Of a stretch of DNA of 64,000 bases, positions 10,451 to 22,942 are shown one piece after another. How positions within the stretch are numbered: position 1 is the stretch's first letter; each line of letters starts with the position of its first letter. The DNA comes from Dryococelus australis (taxonomy: Eukaryota > Arthropoda > Insecta > Phasmatodea > Phasmatidae). Position numbers and translations under genes: made by a program. The stretch lies in NCBI GenBank assembly GCA_029891345.1, contig CM056994.1, positions 227,160,991-227,224,990 on the forward strand, given 5' to 3'. A model generated the notes under the pieces. It was given only the letters and a program-made list of their open reading frames with translations. It was not told where the DNA came from and made no database searches.

Positions 10451-12109
10451 CTTATTTGCAGTGGCGACTGGCGACTTTTGAAACTGGGAGGGCCGTGGTG
10501 ACCCTAACTCAGATCATTACAAATAGCATTTTTTAAATAGGCGCAGTGATAAGTGCTTGTTCGAAGAAAAAATTATCATCGCTCGATTTGTATTGGTCAA
10601 CATACTGTGGCCACTGGTTCAGAGCTAATCACTAGCACAGGTATTTGTTTATCTTAAGTTTGTGTAGGTTACATGCCTTCCAACCAGTAGTTACGTGCTG
10701 TGGTACATCACACGAGACGAGAGATATGATAATAATACTAGTTCTACTATACTAATGTTTATGATAACTTAAAATATACTAAAACAAATATTAAAAAAAA
10801 ACCAATACTAATTTACATACAGCACATACAAAATGCCCGTCAAATTTAAATTATAGGATGAAAGTGGCATATCTTAATATATTTGTAAACAAAAATACAT
10901 TCTTCAACCAGTACGCGCTATCTAACTGGCAGTGAATATTCACCTTACCAATCACTGAACATTTTATAGCTTTTTTTATATGTTGTAAACGGGTTTAATG
11001 TATTTTAACATGTCTCCTAAATGTTTCAAATCTCTAACCCATTGGTAGTCCATGCAAGATCATTGGGCTTCACTATCAAAAAAATTAAACAAAACAATGC
11101 ATTTCTATCTTCAGACCCGCATAGCCAGTCCGCGAAATTGTACACACTTACACTGAATTTTCGCGAATACGAACCAATGCGTTAACCACCTTGGCTTTTC
11201 TGTTTTGTTATATTTAACTGTGGCCTTGCTGGTCCCAAATTCTTAATCTCTAGTTTATTCTCGTAATTCAAATTCGTTGTAATAAGGTTTAAAATGTTAC
11301 TCGCAGAATTATCCATTATTTACAAATTTACACAACACCACATTAACCAAAATTCAACCCTGCTTCTGACCGATGCTCATGGCTCATCGTTAACAAACAA
11401 ACTTATTCAGAATATTACACACTGTATTTGAAGCTCACACGAGTTTGAACGGTATCTGTAAATAAAAACTATTCGACATAAATACAAGTATTGTTATGAA
11501 ATGTTTTTAACAACTGCAAAGAGCGGAGCGCGAAAGTGTGTCTACAAAACATGTAGTGTATAACTGTAGAACACATTCTGTTAGGGAACAGTGGAATTCG
11601 AAGTTTCAGTATTGGTTGCCTTGCCAAGTTCCAGGGGACCATTTTTGTGTGAGAGCAGGGGCGTGCCCTGCTCTCTCTGATTTACAGCATGTGATTGGCT
11701 GAAAAGGGACGAGCCTCTGAAGTCTTCCCTCCCTCCCATAGCACCCTACGTCCATTGTTACGGTCATCTCTCTCTACTCGCTCCACCCACTTCGGGGCGA
11801 AAAATCTGTAGCCCCACCACTCGACATTGCCAAAAACATTTCTCTCGTGACAAGAGTCTTGTCCATCTCAAAAGCATTGGCTTCGAAATAACCTCTGTAT
11901 TCGCACGCAGTATTATTTGCTGAGTAGCAGATAAGTAGAGGTATGCGTTCTGAGATTTTATTAGGGGGGCTGCGCCCCGTAGCCCTCCCTCAGCAGCCGC
12001 CACTGCTTATGTGAATGGCACCACTACGACCACCACCTCAACTGCTAATAATGTATTGCGTACGGAGGACTGTACCTTATGACATGGTAACACACCAATG
12101 CTAGAACTG
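10451..12109. other. No recognisable gene
   Basis: AT-rich to about 11600, then a GC-richer stretch (11620-12003) containing TTAGGGGGGCTGCGCCCCGT and a CCAAT-like CATGTGATTGGCTGAA. No exon or transposase was recognised. The GC-rich part could be repeat sequence. Confidence 0.45.
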
Positions 12110-12275
12110 TAGACGTCCTTCGTCCCTGTAGGGTGAGTTGGAATGGGACTCTAAGGCAACGGGGTAGGAAAACAAGAGAACAGTAGTGCGTGACCAATGG
12201 CAACGTCCGCCATGTGTGATCATACCGGGAACCGAACCCGCATATCCGTGTTCGGAGGCTAGAGCAGAGCAATGT
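12110..12275 (-). repeat. tRNA-derived SINE, family B (second copy)
   Basis: On the minus strand GCGGGTTCGGTTCCCGG is a good polymerase III B box. It is followed by CACACATGGCGGACGTTGCC, matching the family B body at 7410-7670. The A-box end is diverged and the boundaries are approximate. Confidence 0.6.
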
Positions 12276-14033
12276 TTGCGAGGTTTCAACAGCATCTGGC
12301 ATACACTTGCGCTGAACTTGTAGGAGCGATGACAAGAATTAAGTTAAATACTTGGTTTACTAGACGATGGCGTCACAAGCACATGAGATAGATTACATTG
12401 CCACCTTGTGCCGAGCCAGGGAATAAGACAACTTGCTCTATTAACGCAAAGACATTCTTTAACAGTTTCATGCTACTTGGTGCCCAATACTTTGGGTAAC
12501 AAGGGGTTCGGATGTTTTGTGCTTTAGAGAAGTGTAATGTATTCTGGTTATAAAAATTACCTAGCCCCTTGAGGTTATGAAGAATGAGTTACTATTAAAC
12601 TCAAATAGGCTTGTGACCTTTCATAACCGCCTGACTGCTAGATATGTATCAAATTTGAGTGATAGTTGAACATGAACAAGCATTGTTGTAGCATCTGTCA
12701 GGTACGCTGTCTAAATAAAATATGTACATATTTGTAAACACAGCTGATAACAACACCGAATGTGTCTTGGTGTGGTATTATTAAGAAAATGAAATCATAG
12801 TTCAGCAAGGTAATACACGTTACTACGCAGTAGCCCGATATGTTGCTTGGTAACCAAAGACAATTGTACTAGAAAAGTCCTACGTGTGTAACATAAGTAA
12901 CATCAATTTACGTCTACATAAGTTATATCTTTGCAGGTTCTGTAACTATGTTTCTTATGCCAATTTAATGCAACTCTAGGACCTATTAATGACAAACTCA
13001 TGTGATATAGAGAAAAGCTAATAACACAATTATGTTAACTTTTTTATTTTGTGAGTATTTTTAAATAGTTATTGTTTTCATTGTGAAAGATATTTAGTGT
13101 TACAAACATACTACAGAAATGTATTGGTCCGAATATCACTGAAATGGCCTAGACTATAAAGCACCATACGTCACGAACTGAACGACTGAGTGCAAAAGGA
13201 TAATATTCCTTCTACTTGAGAAACACTGTTAAAAAATTAGTTTATTCTTCAATTATAGTTTATATGCGTCAGTATTATTGCCAGCATTAAATAGCTACAC
13301 TGCAAAAAATAATGGGAATTTTATCTCACAGTAGTCAAGAAATATTCACAAATTTGTCTAGGAAACATTTATTCCTTACGTGTAAGGTAAAAATACCGCA
13401 ATATGGAGTAAAATTCACGTATATGGCAAAGAAAAATCCCATAAATGGTTGGGAAAATTACTTTACGACGTATGGATCTCCTCGTCTCAACAGCTCGATG
13501 GGAGGACGGGAGGAAGAAACAAAACGTGGCGCCATGTTGGAGAGCTAGTAGGTCTAAAGAATAAAAACAAATTTTAAGATAGAAAATATGTAATTACAAA
13601 TGGACAGTCTGTGAAAAAAAAAAAATGTACGAGACTGGAAAACGGATAGCTTTTTGTACCCTTGTTCAAATCTAAAAATACACCTTTATCTTCACCCGTA
13701 ATTTTATGTCAAGGGAATTATTAATAGACTTGGAAAGGTATTGACTATGAACCACCAATAAAGCCATTAAAGAAATTCCGGACAAACATTGCTTTCTACC
13801 GTACAAAATTAAATGAGCAATCAGTTACACAAAATAATTATTATTACCAGCTCCAGGAATAACTAATTTGTCACGTTGCTCTTATTGTGGGAATGTTCAA
13901 GCTAATAAGTGTTTTTTTTTAAAGGAAAAACATGTATAGTTATTTCAATTAAAATTCTAAAGGTAAATTGAATTCTTTAATTTTCGCGTTGAAAAGGTAC
14001 AGTACGTTAAACATCAATAACACAGCCTAGTGG
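12276..14033. other. No recognisable feature
   Basis: AT-rich non-coding sequence with random short frames only, such as 13312-13548. Confidence 0.5.
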
Positions 14034-14160
14034 CCATGGTGTAATGGACAGCGCACCGGCCTACCGTGATAAAAGCTAGTGGCTTACGCCTACCCACCTG
14101 CAGGTGTCAAGGATTTTAGAATCGCGGATTCAGTTACTATTCGTCTGGGGGTATAGGCAA
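14034..14160 (+). repeat. tRNA-like SINE head
   Basis: GTGGCCATGGTGTAATGGAC is an A-box-like tRNA-derived start. A degenerate B-box (GGATTCAGTTACT) lies about 85 bases further on. Spacing and loss of acceptor-stem pairing argue against a functional tRNA. Confidence 0.45.
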
Positions 14161-14428
14161 TAATGAAAAAACCAACTGTATAATATTCTGAGTTTTTTTT
14201 AAATATAAATTTACTATTCAATATATTCCCTTGCTTTTACGGGACTTTTCCACAGTTTTATCAGGTAATTTTCCGTATGATTAGGTAATAATCCTTTACT
14301 TGTTACGGAAATGTTCACTTAACAGTTAATTTTACCTTACCTGTAAGTGTAATTGGCATTCCTTGTATGTAACAACTGCATTGAGAAATATAAACTTATA
14401 TTTACGACAAAGGAACTTTATTGAACAA

Positions 14429-14900
14429 ACCGAGCGATGTGGTGCCTCAGGGAGGTAGGTAGGTAGGTAGTTGGGCTTAACGTCTCATCGACAGCGAGGT
14501 CATTAGAGACGGTGCAATTCGCATAGGGCATAGGGATTGGGAAAGGATTGGGAAGGAATCGGCCATGGTCGTTTGTGAGGGACCCATCCCGGCATTCGCC
14601 TGGAGTGATTTCGGGAAACCTTGGAAAACAGAAATCAGGATGGCCGGACCGGGAATCGAATCCGGGTCCTCCCGAATGAGAGTCCAGTGAGTTACCACTG
14701 CGCCACCTCGCTCGGTCCTCAGGGAGGACACCCTTTATTCCCGTTCCGGCCGTCCTGACGTCGCTTTTCCAGTGTTCACCGAAAAGAATCCAGGTGAGAT
14801 AGTTTGCCAGTTCTATCCCCGTTCCTGTTTGTCTGAGGAGAAACTTGTTCCGTGTCTAGTGATCCCGCTGTCGATGAAATGTTTAACCCTACCTGCTGTT
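14429..14900 (+). repeat. Older family A SINE interrupted by a younger copy
   Basis: AACCGAGCGATGTGGTG (from about 14428) is the family A head in plus orientation, broken after CCTCAGGGAGG by the younger SINE. It resumes at 14728 with the family body (CCGGCCGTCCTGAC, then GTTCACCGAAAAGAATCCAG) and ends near 14895 with CCCGCTGTCGATGAAATGT, parallel to the younger copy's tail. Confidence 0.75.
14456..14716 (-). repeat. Full-length tRNA-derived SINE, family A, with target duplication
   Basis: On the minus strand it starts at 14716 with ACCGAGCGAGGTGGCGCAGT (A box) and carries CCCGGATTCGATTCCCGG (B box). The body contains CCATCCTGATTTCTG and the tail GTCGATGAGACGTTAAGCC, finishing in a CTAC repeat (TAGG on the plus strand). 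Both sides carry CCTCAGGGAGG (14445-14455 and 14717-14727), an 11-bp target-site duplication. This is the best preserved SINE in the window. Confidence 0.92.
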
Positions 14901-15380
14901 ACTAAACAGTTAATTAATTTGTAATGGCTACTTTTAAGATACTTTACTAATTATGATCAGAGTCGGCTGTTTGAGACAGCCTGCCAACACAAGAATTTCA
15001 CAACCTGGTGCGTTGCAATGTGTTATATATATATTCAAAAATATGTGCTTAAAAGGCTTATCTATTTATCTATGAAAGGAAAATGCCTTTCGGTCCAGTC
15101 GTGTATACAACGTTCAAGACATCACGCTCATGGAAAACTTTATTTTAATGCCCTCCAACATGGCTGCAAATAACTTTTACAGACTGCTATTTCTCAAAAT
15201 GTACGTATCGGATTAACACGAAACTGCGGTAGAGAAGTGGAATGGAATTAACTGCAAAGTCATGTACAGTAAAACGATAGGGTCACTGATTAAAGTCCCT
15301 CTACGATGAGAGTACTGCACGCGAGTTCACCACAACTCTGCGCGTAGAAGCGATATCGCGCGGGTCGGTGTCGCCTTTTG

Positions 15381-15419
15381 TCACACACGCACACACACAC
15401 ACAAGTGTATATATATATA

Positions 15420-15460
<41 letters not shown>

Positions 15461-15475
15461 CACACACACACACAC
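15381..15475. repeat. Composite CA/TA/CA microsatellite
   Basis: A CA run is followed by about 55 bp of TA alternation and a second CA run. The TA part is self-complementary. Frames across it are artefacts. Confidence 0.95.
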
Positions 15476-15904
15476 GAACCTCACCAGGCGGTAACCTTAA
15501 TTCGTCGAACGTTGAACAGAAATTCTTTTTATATATTTGCTGGTCGAGTAAATATCACCATGTGGCCTATTAAACCTGAAATGCTGTAAGATTTCAATCG
15601 AACTAATGCTTTAAAACCTTTCTTCGTTATAGCTCACCCTCAGTGAAAAGCTCTTTTTTTTTTCAACGTGACAAATTTTATTTCATTACGTAATGGGTAG
15701 AGAAGTACTGTGTAACACTATTTTTGGCTACTCTTAACGCTTCAAGAGAATATTTCCACGCTTTTGTCTTCCATTGTCATTTGATGATCAAGTCTATAAA
15801 AAATCTGGTTTTGAATTTCGACAGTCTTTATTTGAGGGGGCATGCCATCTTACGTAGGCCGTATGACAAGCTTCAATTCAAACGAATACTTTCATAGCGC
15901 CGAA

Positions 15905-16034
15905 AAAAACCACCCACGAACGGCATCGTCCGTCACGATTTTCATATGCGAAAATCCGTTGACCCGGCCGGGAGTGAACCCGTATTGCATTGGTGGGAGG
16001 CGAGCGGGCTAACCGCCCGGCCACCGTGGCCCCT
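15905..16034 (-). repeat. tRNA-derived SINE, family C
   Basis: On the minus strand it starts GGGGCCACGGTGGCCGGGCG, then GGTTAGCCCGCTCGCC, and carries the B box GGGTTCACTCCC. The body GATTTTCGCATATGAAAATC includes a short palindrome, and the copy ends in an A-run (T-run at 15906-15912 on plus). Short, about 130 bp. Confidence 0.75.
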
Positions 16035-18063
16035 AACTAATAGGAAACTTCAAAGTAGAATTTATTGTAAAAAAATTGAATCAAATCAAGGGGAAAAAGG
16101 CTATAAATCTATCCAGACATATTAATTTAGTTACAGACATTTCGTTTACTTAGTAAAGATAATTCCCTGAACTTCACAGAACTGATGTAACCATACAAAA
16201 CTAATTGTAGCGGTATTTGTGGATAAAGTGGTATCTGATCATGAAGATTAGTTCGGTTTTTTGTTATTTTTAATTACTTTTTATTGTATAAGTAAAGAAG
16301 TTTGCAAGGTAATAATTCTAAAATATTGCACTTTTCCTTACAGAAATGTGCGGAGAATGAAGCGTGAGAACGAAGTTCATACATACGTGATAAGAAACAT
16401 GAATATTGCAGACTAGCTCTGTTGGATCCGTAGATTTATACTCATGTAATCCTTGTAAGCTGAATGTGATACACTGCTTTCAGCGTGTAATATGTCCTCC
16501 CGAGGGAGCCAGATGTCCGCCTATGCCTGGCGCTGCAGTCTTCAAAATATCGGTTTTTAACCTAGGATACTGAACCTGTGTTCAACATGTTTAACTTAAA
16601 AAATTGGGCACACAAACAAATACACATTTTAGACGATTAAAGCCATTTCACACTATCAAACTTGAATGCAATGTTACTTAAATGATAGTCGAATTCAGTT
16701 TATTGAATTATATTTGACGTCCAATTGACGACATAACCACTGTAATTTTACCTTTTAAGTTATATAATGTCTTTATCTCATGAAATATTCAAGTTTTAAA
16801 CATTTTTTACACTATCATGATCTCAGAATTAAGCCATTGACAAGAAAAATATCCAGCATATTTAGCAGAATTTTCGGAGTGATTTAGAAGCACTATTTGC
16901 ACATATTAAAGTTATATACTAATATTAAGTACATTATAAATATATTGAACTAAAAATAATTTTTTCTAAGGTTGAATGAATTATTTTCATTTGGTTTTTG
17001 GGATGTAAAATGCTTATAGTTAGCTTACTGCAGTAATTTATGTCATTATTTTCTTAAAACTTTTGTGAAAAATTCTGTCAAGTTCCCACTGCGATGTTCA
17101 TCGAATTCAGTTCATTGAACTGCGAAAAATTCATGTATTTCATAATTTTTATTCGAATATTTGTATGCAGTAAATATTTGATGCCACAATATGGCAATAA
17201 GAAATTACACTGTCAAGATATCATGCCTTCAACAAAACTAAAAATAACCTCTTCACGCATACAAGATAACCGCTTATACGAGAACAGTAAAATGTCAGGG
17301 TAATAGACGAAGTCCGTTAGTTGCACGCTGAACGAAAATGACAATACTGCGTGCCAGTCCAGTTCTTTGCTTGCAGAGGCGACACAGTCAGTAGTTGCGC
17401 TAACCAGAGTCGGCCTTAGTGTTTCATTGATTCTGCGCCTCACTCACTTATACAAACGTTTTCCCAAGCAGAGTCCTTAAATCAGTGAGTACGACAGTAG
17501 ATTTAAACTTTTTCTGCACAGACAATGCCGACATTACTCACAGTTCGGTGCGTGATGTCCAAGGCGGCCAAAATGGTTGCCATCGAAGATAGTGTTTTAA
17601 GTTGAAGTCTTATTAAAAATGTTAAGAAAAGACAATCTTGGTGATTTGCATCTGAAAGAATAAACAAATATAAAAGAAAAACAATATTTTATTGAGAAAC
17701 TTGACGTACTCTCAGCGTAGGTAATTTTAAAAGACATGAAATACTGCTTCCTGACAGATGATGGGCAAACCAAACAAAGCATGTGATTATGGGTATTCAC
17801 ATAACATTGAAATGCTGTTGATGTGTGAATCCGTGTCAATGAAATCTGTTCGGTTTGCCATATCTGGTTGATGTGATCTGCGAATGTGTGAATCCACCTT
17901 TAGAGAATGAGTAATGAATTTCACCAGATGAATAACGGAAGCTAACGACGAACATAGCAGCGGCAGACCTGTCACTGCAGCGACTGCCGTTTCGAATAAT
18001 ACAGTGAGGATTGGCGAACTGAAACAGGAGGATCGACGATGGACAATATGAAACATTGCTAGC
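16035..18063. other. No recognisable feature
   Basis: AT-rich sequence with random short frames. I see nothing assignable. Confidence 0.5.
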
Positions 18064-18485
18064 TATAAGCTGTTCACAGTAAACTGAGCACTTTTGAAAG
18101 ACCTGTCTAAGACCTACTATATGCACGTTCTGTATATTTTCACCATTTATGTCAAGTTAACATTGACATGGGCCTGATCACTTTTTTTCATATGTTGGTG
18201 ATGTAAAATTATTAGAAAAGGAAATAATTTAAAAATGAGCTAATTCTACAACTTGTATGCATTCAAAAATAGAAAGTAAAATAAATCATTTCAATATTCA
18301 CAATTGTTTACCTAACACCTCTTAATTTAACGTTAAGACCTGGAACTACTTTCCCTGCATTGTTGCCAACTCTACACTGGGCACATGTTAGTCAGTATGC
18401 CCATTAAAATAAACGCAGGTGGAGGCAGTGATATTTTTCAAAAAGTTGATTTGAAAAATGCTAATTTTACCGTGAACAGCCTACA
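18064..18485. mobile_element. Long-class MITE copy 3
   Basis: Ends TATAAGCTGTTCACAGTAAA and ATTTTACCGTGAACAGCCTA. About 420 bp. The internal sequence (ATGGGCCTGATCACTTT, later CTGGAACTACTTTCCCTGC) matches the copy at 22214-22636, not the 240-bp copies. Confidence 0.85.
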
Positions 18486-18965
18486 CCTAAGACTTTTTGC
18501 ACAGCATCACTCTCCATATCCTTCAACACGAGTTACACTATCCCAAAATGTGTGCATATTAGGTTCCAAAATGTAAAAAAACTATAAGCACAAAGCTTAT
18601 TGTTTTCTATCGCCCCCTTCACCTGCCAATGGCTTCATTAACACATCAGCAGCACTTCAATGAAGAAGGAAACACCTAACTAAAAATCACTGTAACAAGT
18701 AATGAAATATGAGTGCAACATTAAAAAGCCTTAAACCAAATGGTCTTGGATGGAATGGAAGCATGTGGCGTCACCGCAGAGATAGAAGGTCAGAGCAGGG
18801 TCCTCGGGACCTGCAAGGTCCTGGCCAGCCGCTGAGTTCTGGATAGCGCAATAGGCTGTCCACCCCCGGAGGTGTAGCTACGTATCTTCGCGGTGATTAC
18901 AAACTTCATGCTGCACAAACAAAAACAAAACGTTTCATTTCTCTCACCAAAACATTATTGAGTGT
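18486..18965. other. No gene; unassigned GC-richer patch
   Basis: About 18745-18905 is GC-richer (GGTCCTCGGGACCTGCAAGG) and may be a repeat, but no second copy was found in the window. Confidence 0.4.
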
Positions 18966-19154
18966 CATCCTTACAGTCAGGATTTTGTCCCATCCGATTT
19001 CCATTTGTTTGAACCACTAGAGAAACATCTTGATGTAATGCTATTTCGGGATGATGAACGTGTAGATCAATGGGATGTTGGGGTAGAACATCACGATCTT
19101 GATTTCTACATAGAGAGAATCCTCAAGCTTTTACCTGCTGGAATCAGCATGTAA
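18966..19154 (+). pseudogene. mariner transposase C-terminal fragment
   Basis: A 62-residue open frame without a start codon, beginning HPYSQDFVPSDFHLFEPLEK and ending before TAA. It matches the mariner block around the third catalytic aspartate (HPPYSPDLAPSDYHLF in the family) and the sequence that follows. The C-terminus is near the normal family length. The first two catalytic aspartates and the helix-turn-helix domains are absent. Confidence 0.82.
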
Positions 19155-19586
19155 ATTGTCTAGGAGAACAGTAGAAAATAGGAATGAGTGTGGCGTCTAG
19201 CACTGTAAATACAATTTTTGCGTACGTTATATACATATAAACCGTAGCACAATAAGGAACCTTACGTATTGATCCGCCCTAAACTATGACGAACATCTCT
19301 TACTACCTAACAAGTAGAGATAAGTTCTGGGAACAGCAATGTGTAGATAAATGAATCCGGTAAGCAAATATGATGCTATATATGCATACATAAATATTGT
19401 TATGCTTTAAAACCATGTATATAAACAGGTTTACGTTACTGTTCGAACACACGATTTTGACACGTCTTTTGGTGACAATGGGGGACTAAGTATCTCGTCC
19501 AAAACAGGGTCATTGGAGACAGAACAAGTAGTTCAGACAAACAAGAACGTGGGAGAAATCAGCCAGGGGCAGTATAAAGCGGTTAG
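19155..19586. other. No recognisable feature
   Basis: May include 3' flank of the mariner fragment. No inverted repeat matching an upstream end was found. Confidence 0.45.
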
Positions 19587-20143
19587 CACAATAGAGCGTT
19601 GCGTTGCGTTGCGTCGCGTCGATCATCAGCCAATCAGCGCCTTGACGCTAGTGTCGATAACGTTGCACGTCGGGTAATAACAAGAATAACATTTATATAC
19701 TTCATAATAAATAAACTGGCGAGAAGCTGAGGTAAAGAACTAATGCAAATTTCTATCATAAATGATTTGCAGGGATATTAATTGGAGTCCAAACATGTAT
19801 AGATTTTGCTTGCCTTTAGGGAAACAGCAGGATAATGTTTCTCGATGCCTGAAGTGTCGTTCATGTTATAAAACAAAATTTTGAATTTTAAGGTATTTTT
19901 ATTAAATAAAAGTGTTATCACTAAAAAATATTAATTTTATTGACTAAATGGTAAAATAGCACGGATTTTCCTTCGCTTTTAGCATTTCATTTGCGAGCTT
20001 CCTTGCAGGATAACAGACGGCAGCACGGTCTGTGTCGCTGGTGGCTGGCGACATAATATAGCTCTATTGGGAAGTCTCAAATAACGCTCGTCGCTGGCTG
20101 CAAGCGTCAGACGCGACACGCCGCATCGCGCCGCTCTATTGTG
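19587..20143. mobile_element. Candidate non-autonomous DNA transposon with CACAATAGAGCG ends
   Basis: Left end CACAATAGAGCGTTGCGTTG and right end complement CACAATAGAGCGGCGCGATG form imperfect terminal inverted repeats of about 30 bp, GC-rich and CpG-rich, bracketing a 557-bp AT-rich interior. No transposase frame inside. A second CTCTATTG occurs near 20062. No convincing target duplication, so the superfamily is unassigned. Confidence 0.65.
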
Positions 20144-21654
20144 AAAAACTCTTAAAGGAACCCAACCGACGTTCTTTTGGGGTGTGATTCCGGAGAACGA
20201 ACTCGATTTCTCAAGGATGTCGTGTCAACACTGTGCTGACGACGGTCACAGAGGAGTTAGGAGGCGGCGGGCGAGCGATGCCAGCAGGAACAGCTAGCCG
20301 ACTGTAGCCCGCGCGCGCGTGGAGAAAGTGGTCGCTGTGATGTAAGGTGTTGCGTGTCGATGGCAGCGCCTGCCGGACACGTGTATCCCAGGCCGGTGGC
20401 TGCCCAAGTCGTGGCTCGAGGTATGTCGCGTCGTAGAGTTCCACTCTGAAAGTCCGGGCGAGCCATGATCGTTTGTACCATGTTCTAGTTAGCCTAGTGT
20501 CGAAGACTGACTGCAGTTAGCTTCCCAACAAAACCAGCAGGAACGGGGGGAACATTAATGAAAAAAAAAAAAAACATGTAATATACAGGCAAATAGTTGG
20601 CTGTCCTACTTGAGGCACACACACGATATAATTTCCGGTCAGCCTGAAGGGTCTATGAGGCGAGACGTGGTGGGATGGAGCAGCAGTAGCGGAATGAGAT
20701 CTTCCCCAAACTGCGGTGATTGCTACCACATTATCCACTAGACTAGAGGGTACCTCTCCCTGCCGATCACCGTCTGAACTAGAATAGATCATTCTGAATA
20801 TAAGAGACTAGTGGCTGAACAACGTAGACTGGTGCGAAGTAAGTTAGCACTGTACTATACACTGGGCAGGCCCAGAACCCTAGCGACACAAGAAGACAAT
20901 ACAATACAATACATAGTCACTTAGGAAGGGGAAAGGGGCCGCCTCAGAACTCTTCACTCATTTAAGGTACTGTGCTTGTTAAATACGGCTGGATCTGGCC
21001 TGCAGGCGGTAGTTTGAACGTCTCTACTTCATAATGTATGCATAAAAGAAAGAGAAATAAAATTATAGTGGACGCCATCTTAAGTGATACACTCTTATCA
21101 TGACATTTAGATAGCTATTTTGTCAGCCATATTTGTTGCCAACATTTCTGTACATATTGCAGTCAGAGTTAATTAAAATATACCCAGGTAACAACTGGCT
21201 TATTTAAAAAGGTTATTTCAAAACTGCTTAATTAACCGTAGAAGTAAATAATTTGTGGAGATCAAGCGGTCCAACACAGCTACTGTGTAATTTAAATTTA
21301 GTTGTACTTTAGTGTAGTGCCCAAAATAGTCCTTCACTGACCAAGTAGGCTACATATGTACGGGAATTTCGAAAGCGTCTCGTCAGTTGCGATACTCTTG
21401 CTATCTCTTTTCCTTTTTCGATGTCCCGCTCCTTTGCCACTTTCACTTCTTATCACACGCATACATTGTTGACTTCACATAGTTAAAAAAAAAATTACGT
21501 CATTCGGTTTATAACACTGCGTATCGGGGTCGAGAAACATCATCATTTTTACTTCCAGACACTGTCGTTGAATTATCGCCGTATGGACGTTGGGCAACCA
21601 AAATATGTTATTATTTTAATCTGACTAAATGCTATTAAATTGCTAACGAACATG
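20144..21654. other. No recognisable gene; GC-rich patch and short repeat
   Basis: 20200-20480 is GC-rich and open in several minus-strand frames without recognisable domains. 20680-20780 on the minus strand holds a tRNA-like CTAGTCTAGTGGATAATGTG, possibly a degenerate SINE head. A short AATAC array lies near 20899-20915. Confidence 0.4.
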
Positions 21655-21756
21655 CAATGTGGTGTAGTAGTAACAAACTGGATTCATATTCGGGAGACGT
21701 GGGAACGATTTACGGTCCAGCCATCCGTATTTCGTCTTTCCGGGGTTTTGCTAAAT
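21655..21756 (+). repeat. Family A SINE head fragment
   Basis: ATGTGGTGTAGTAGTAACAA, then TTCGGGAGACGTGGGAACGA and CAGCCATCCGTATTTC, follow the family A SINE from head to about position 100. It is cut at AAATCACTC where the adjacent MITE fragment begins. Confidence 0.65.
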
Positions 21757-21865
21757 CACTCATGATAATATTTATTAAAAAAGGTGGTTAAAGGATAAAT
21801 AATGGCTTAAAGGATAAAAGTAACTAGGGCGTCAAAAGAGCTCATTTTACCGTGAACAGCCTATA
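21757..21865. mobile_element. MITE copy 4, right half only
   Basis: ATTTATTAAAAAAGGTGGTT through TTTTACCGTGAACAGCCTATA matches the right half of the short-class MITE. The left terminal repeat is missing. Confidence 0.75.
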
Positions 21866-22213
21866 CAAGTCGTTGCCGCTACTGGTTGCCCGAACACCTC
21901 ATTCCGTCTCACACAGTGACGAACATGTTTTATAGTCGCCTTTCAGTTTGTTTATATTTGGCTTTCCAAAAGATCTATACTTGTCTATGAATGAAATATT
22001 TTGACTAAGTTGAGTATTATCTATAGTTACATTAAAACTAGTTCAGAGGGAGTGTACAAACTCCTCAATACTCTTACTAAACCCTGTCCTAACATCAAGT
22101 TAAATCCACGCTTGTTTTGTTAGTGGAATTGGCAGAATAAAAGTTCCATGTTAGGACACGGAGAGTAGTTACTGCGCAGCTAGGGTGTACAAGCTATCCT
22201 TTTTCCCTCTAAC

Positions 22214-22636
22214 TATAGGCTGTTCACTGTAAAATGAACACTTTTGAAAGCGCTGCCTAAGATCTACTTGTACGCACGTTGTGTATACTTCTGCCTTATG
22301 TAAAATTAACATTGTAACGGGCCTCATCACTTTATCCATGCGTCGGTCAAATGAAACTGAGAAATTATTAGAAAAGTAAATAATCTACAAATCCGCATAT
22401 TTTTACATTTCGACGCATTAAAAAAAAAGAAAGCGAAATAAATAATTGAAGCTATCACCAATCGTTTCCTAACACTTTTCATTCGGCGTTATGATGGAAC
22501 TACTTTCCATCCATCGTTACCAGCTTTACTGCGCGTATGTCATTCAGTGCGGCCGTTAAAATGTATGCAGGTAGCGGCAGAGACAATTTTCTAAGGTTGA
22601 TTTCAAAAGAGCTCACTTTATCGTGAACAGCCTTTA
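22214..22636. mobile_element. Long-class MITE copy 5
   Basis: Starts TATAGGCTGTTCACTGTAAA and ends CTTTATCGTGAACAGCCTTT. The 420-bp interior contains AACGGGCCTCATCACTTT and GAACTACTTTCCATCC, homologous to copy 3 and, inverted, to the copy at 57625-58008. Confidence 0.88.
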
Positions 22637-22699
22637 ACCTACTTTCCTCCACATATACAGTCAAGTAAGCACATGCTTATATAGTAGGATCATGTGTGT

Positions 22700-22942
22700 T
22701 ATAGGCTATTCACGGTTAGGTGAGCACTTCTGAAAACCCTCTCATTTGGAATAATAGTCAAAACATATTTTTTATTTTTGCCTTGGACATTAACTGCCGA
22801 GTGTGGTGAAATATATGCACCGTGTTTATTATTACTTAATATGACAATGTTTATTTAAAAAGGTGGTTAAAGGATAAAATATAGCTAAAATGAAAAAGTA
22901 ACTATGATCTCAAAAGTGCTCACTTTACCGTGAAAAACCTAT
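22700..22942. mobile_element. Short-class MITE copy 6
   Basis: Starts TATAGGCTATTCACGGTTAG and ends CTTTACCGTGAAAAACCTATA. The interior includes ACTGCCGAGTGTGGTGAAAT and AAAAAGGTGGTTAAAGGATA, diagnostic of the 240-bp class. It lies only about 65 bp from copy 5. Confidence 0.88.

Noticed and set aside
14034..14160. Possible tRNA gene
   Set aside because: The A box is good but the B box is degenerate and too distant, and no cloverleaf could be drawn. SINE head is the better call.
15290..15589. Tyr/Ile- and His/Thr-rich frames
   Set aside because: Created by the CA/TA microsatellite.
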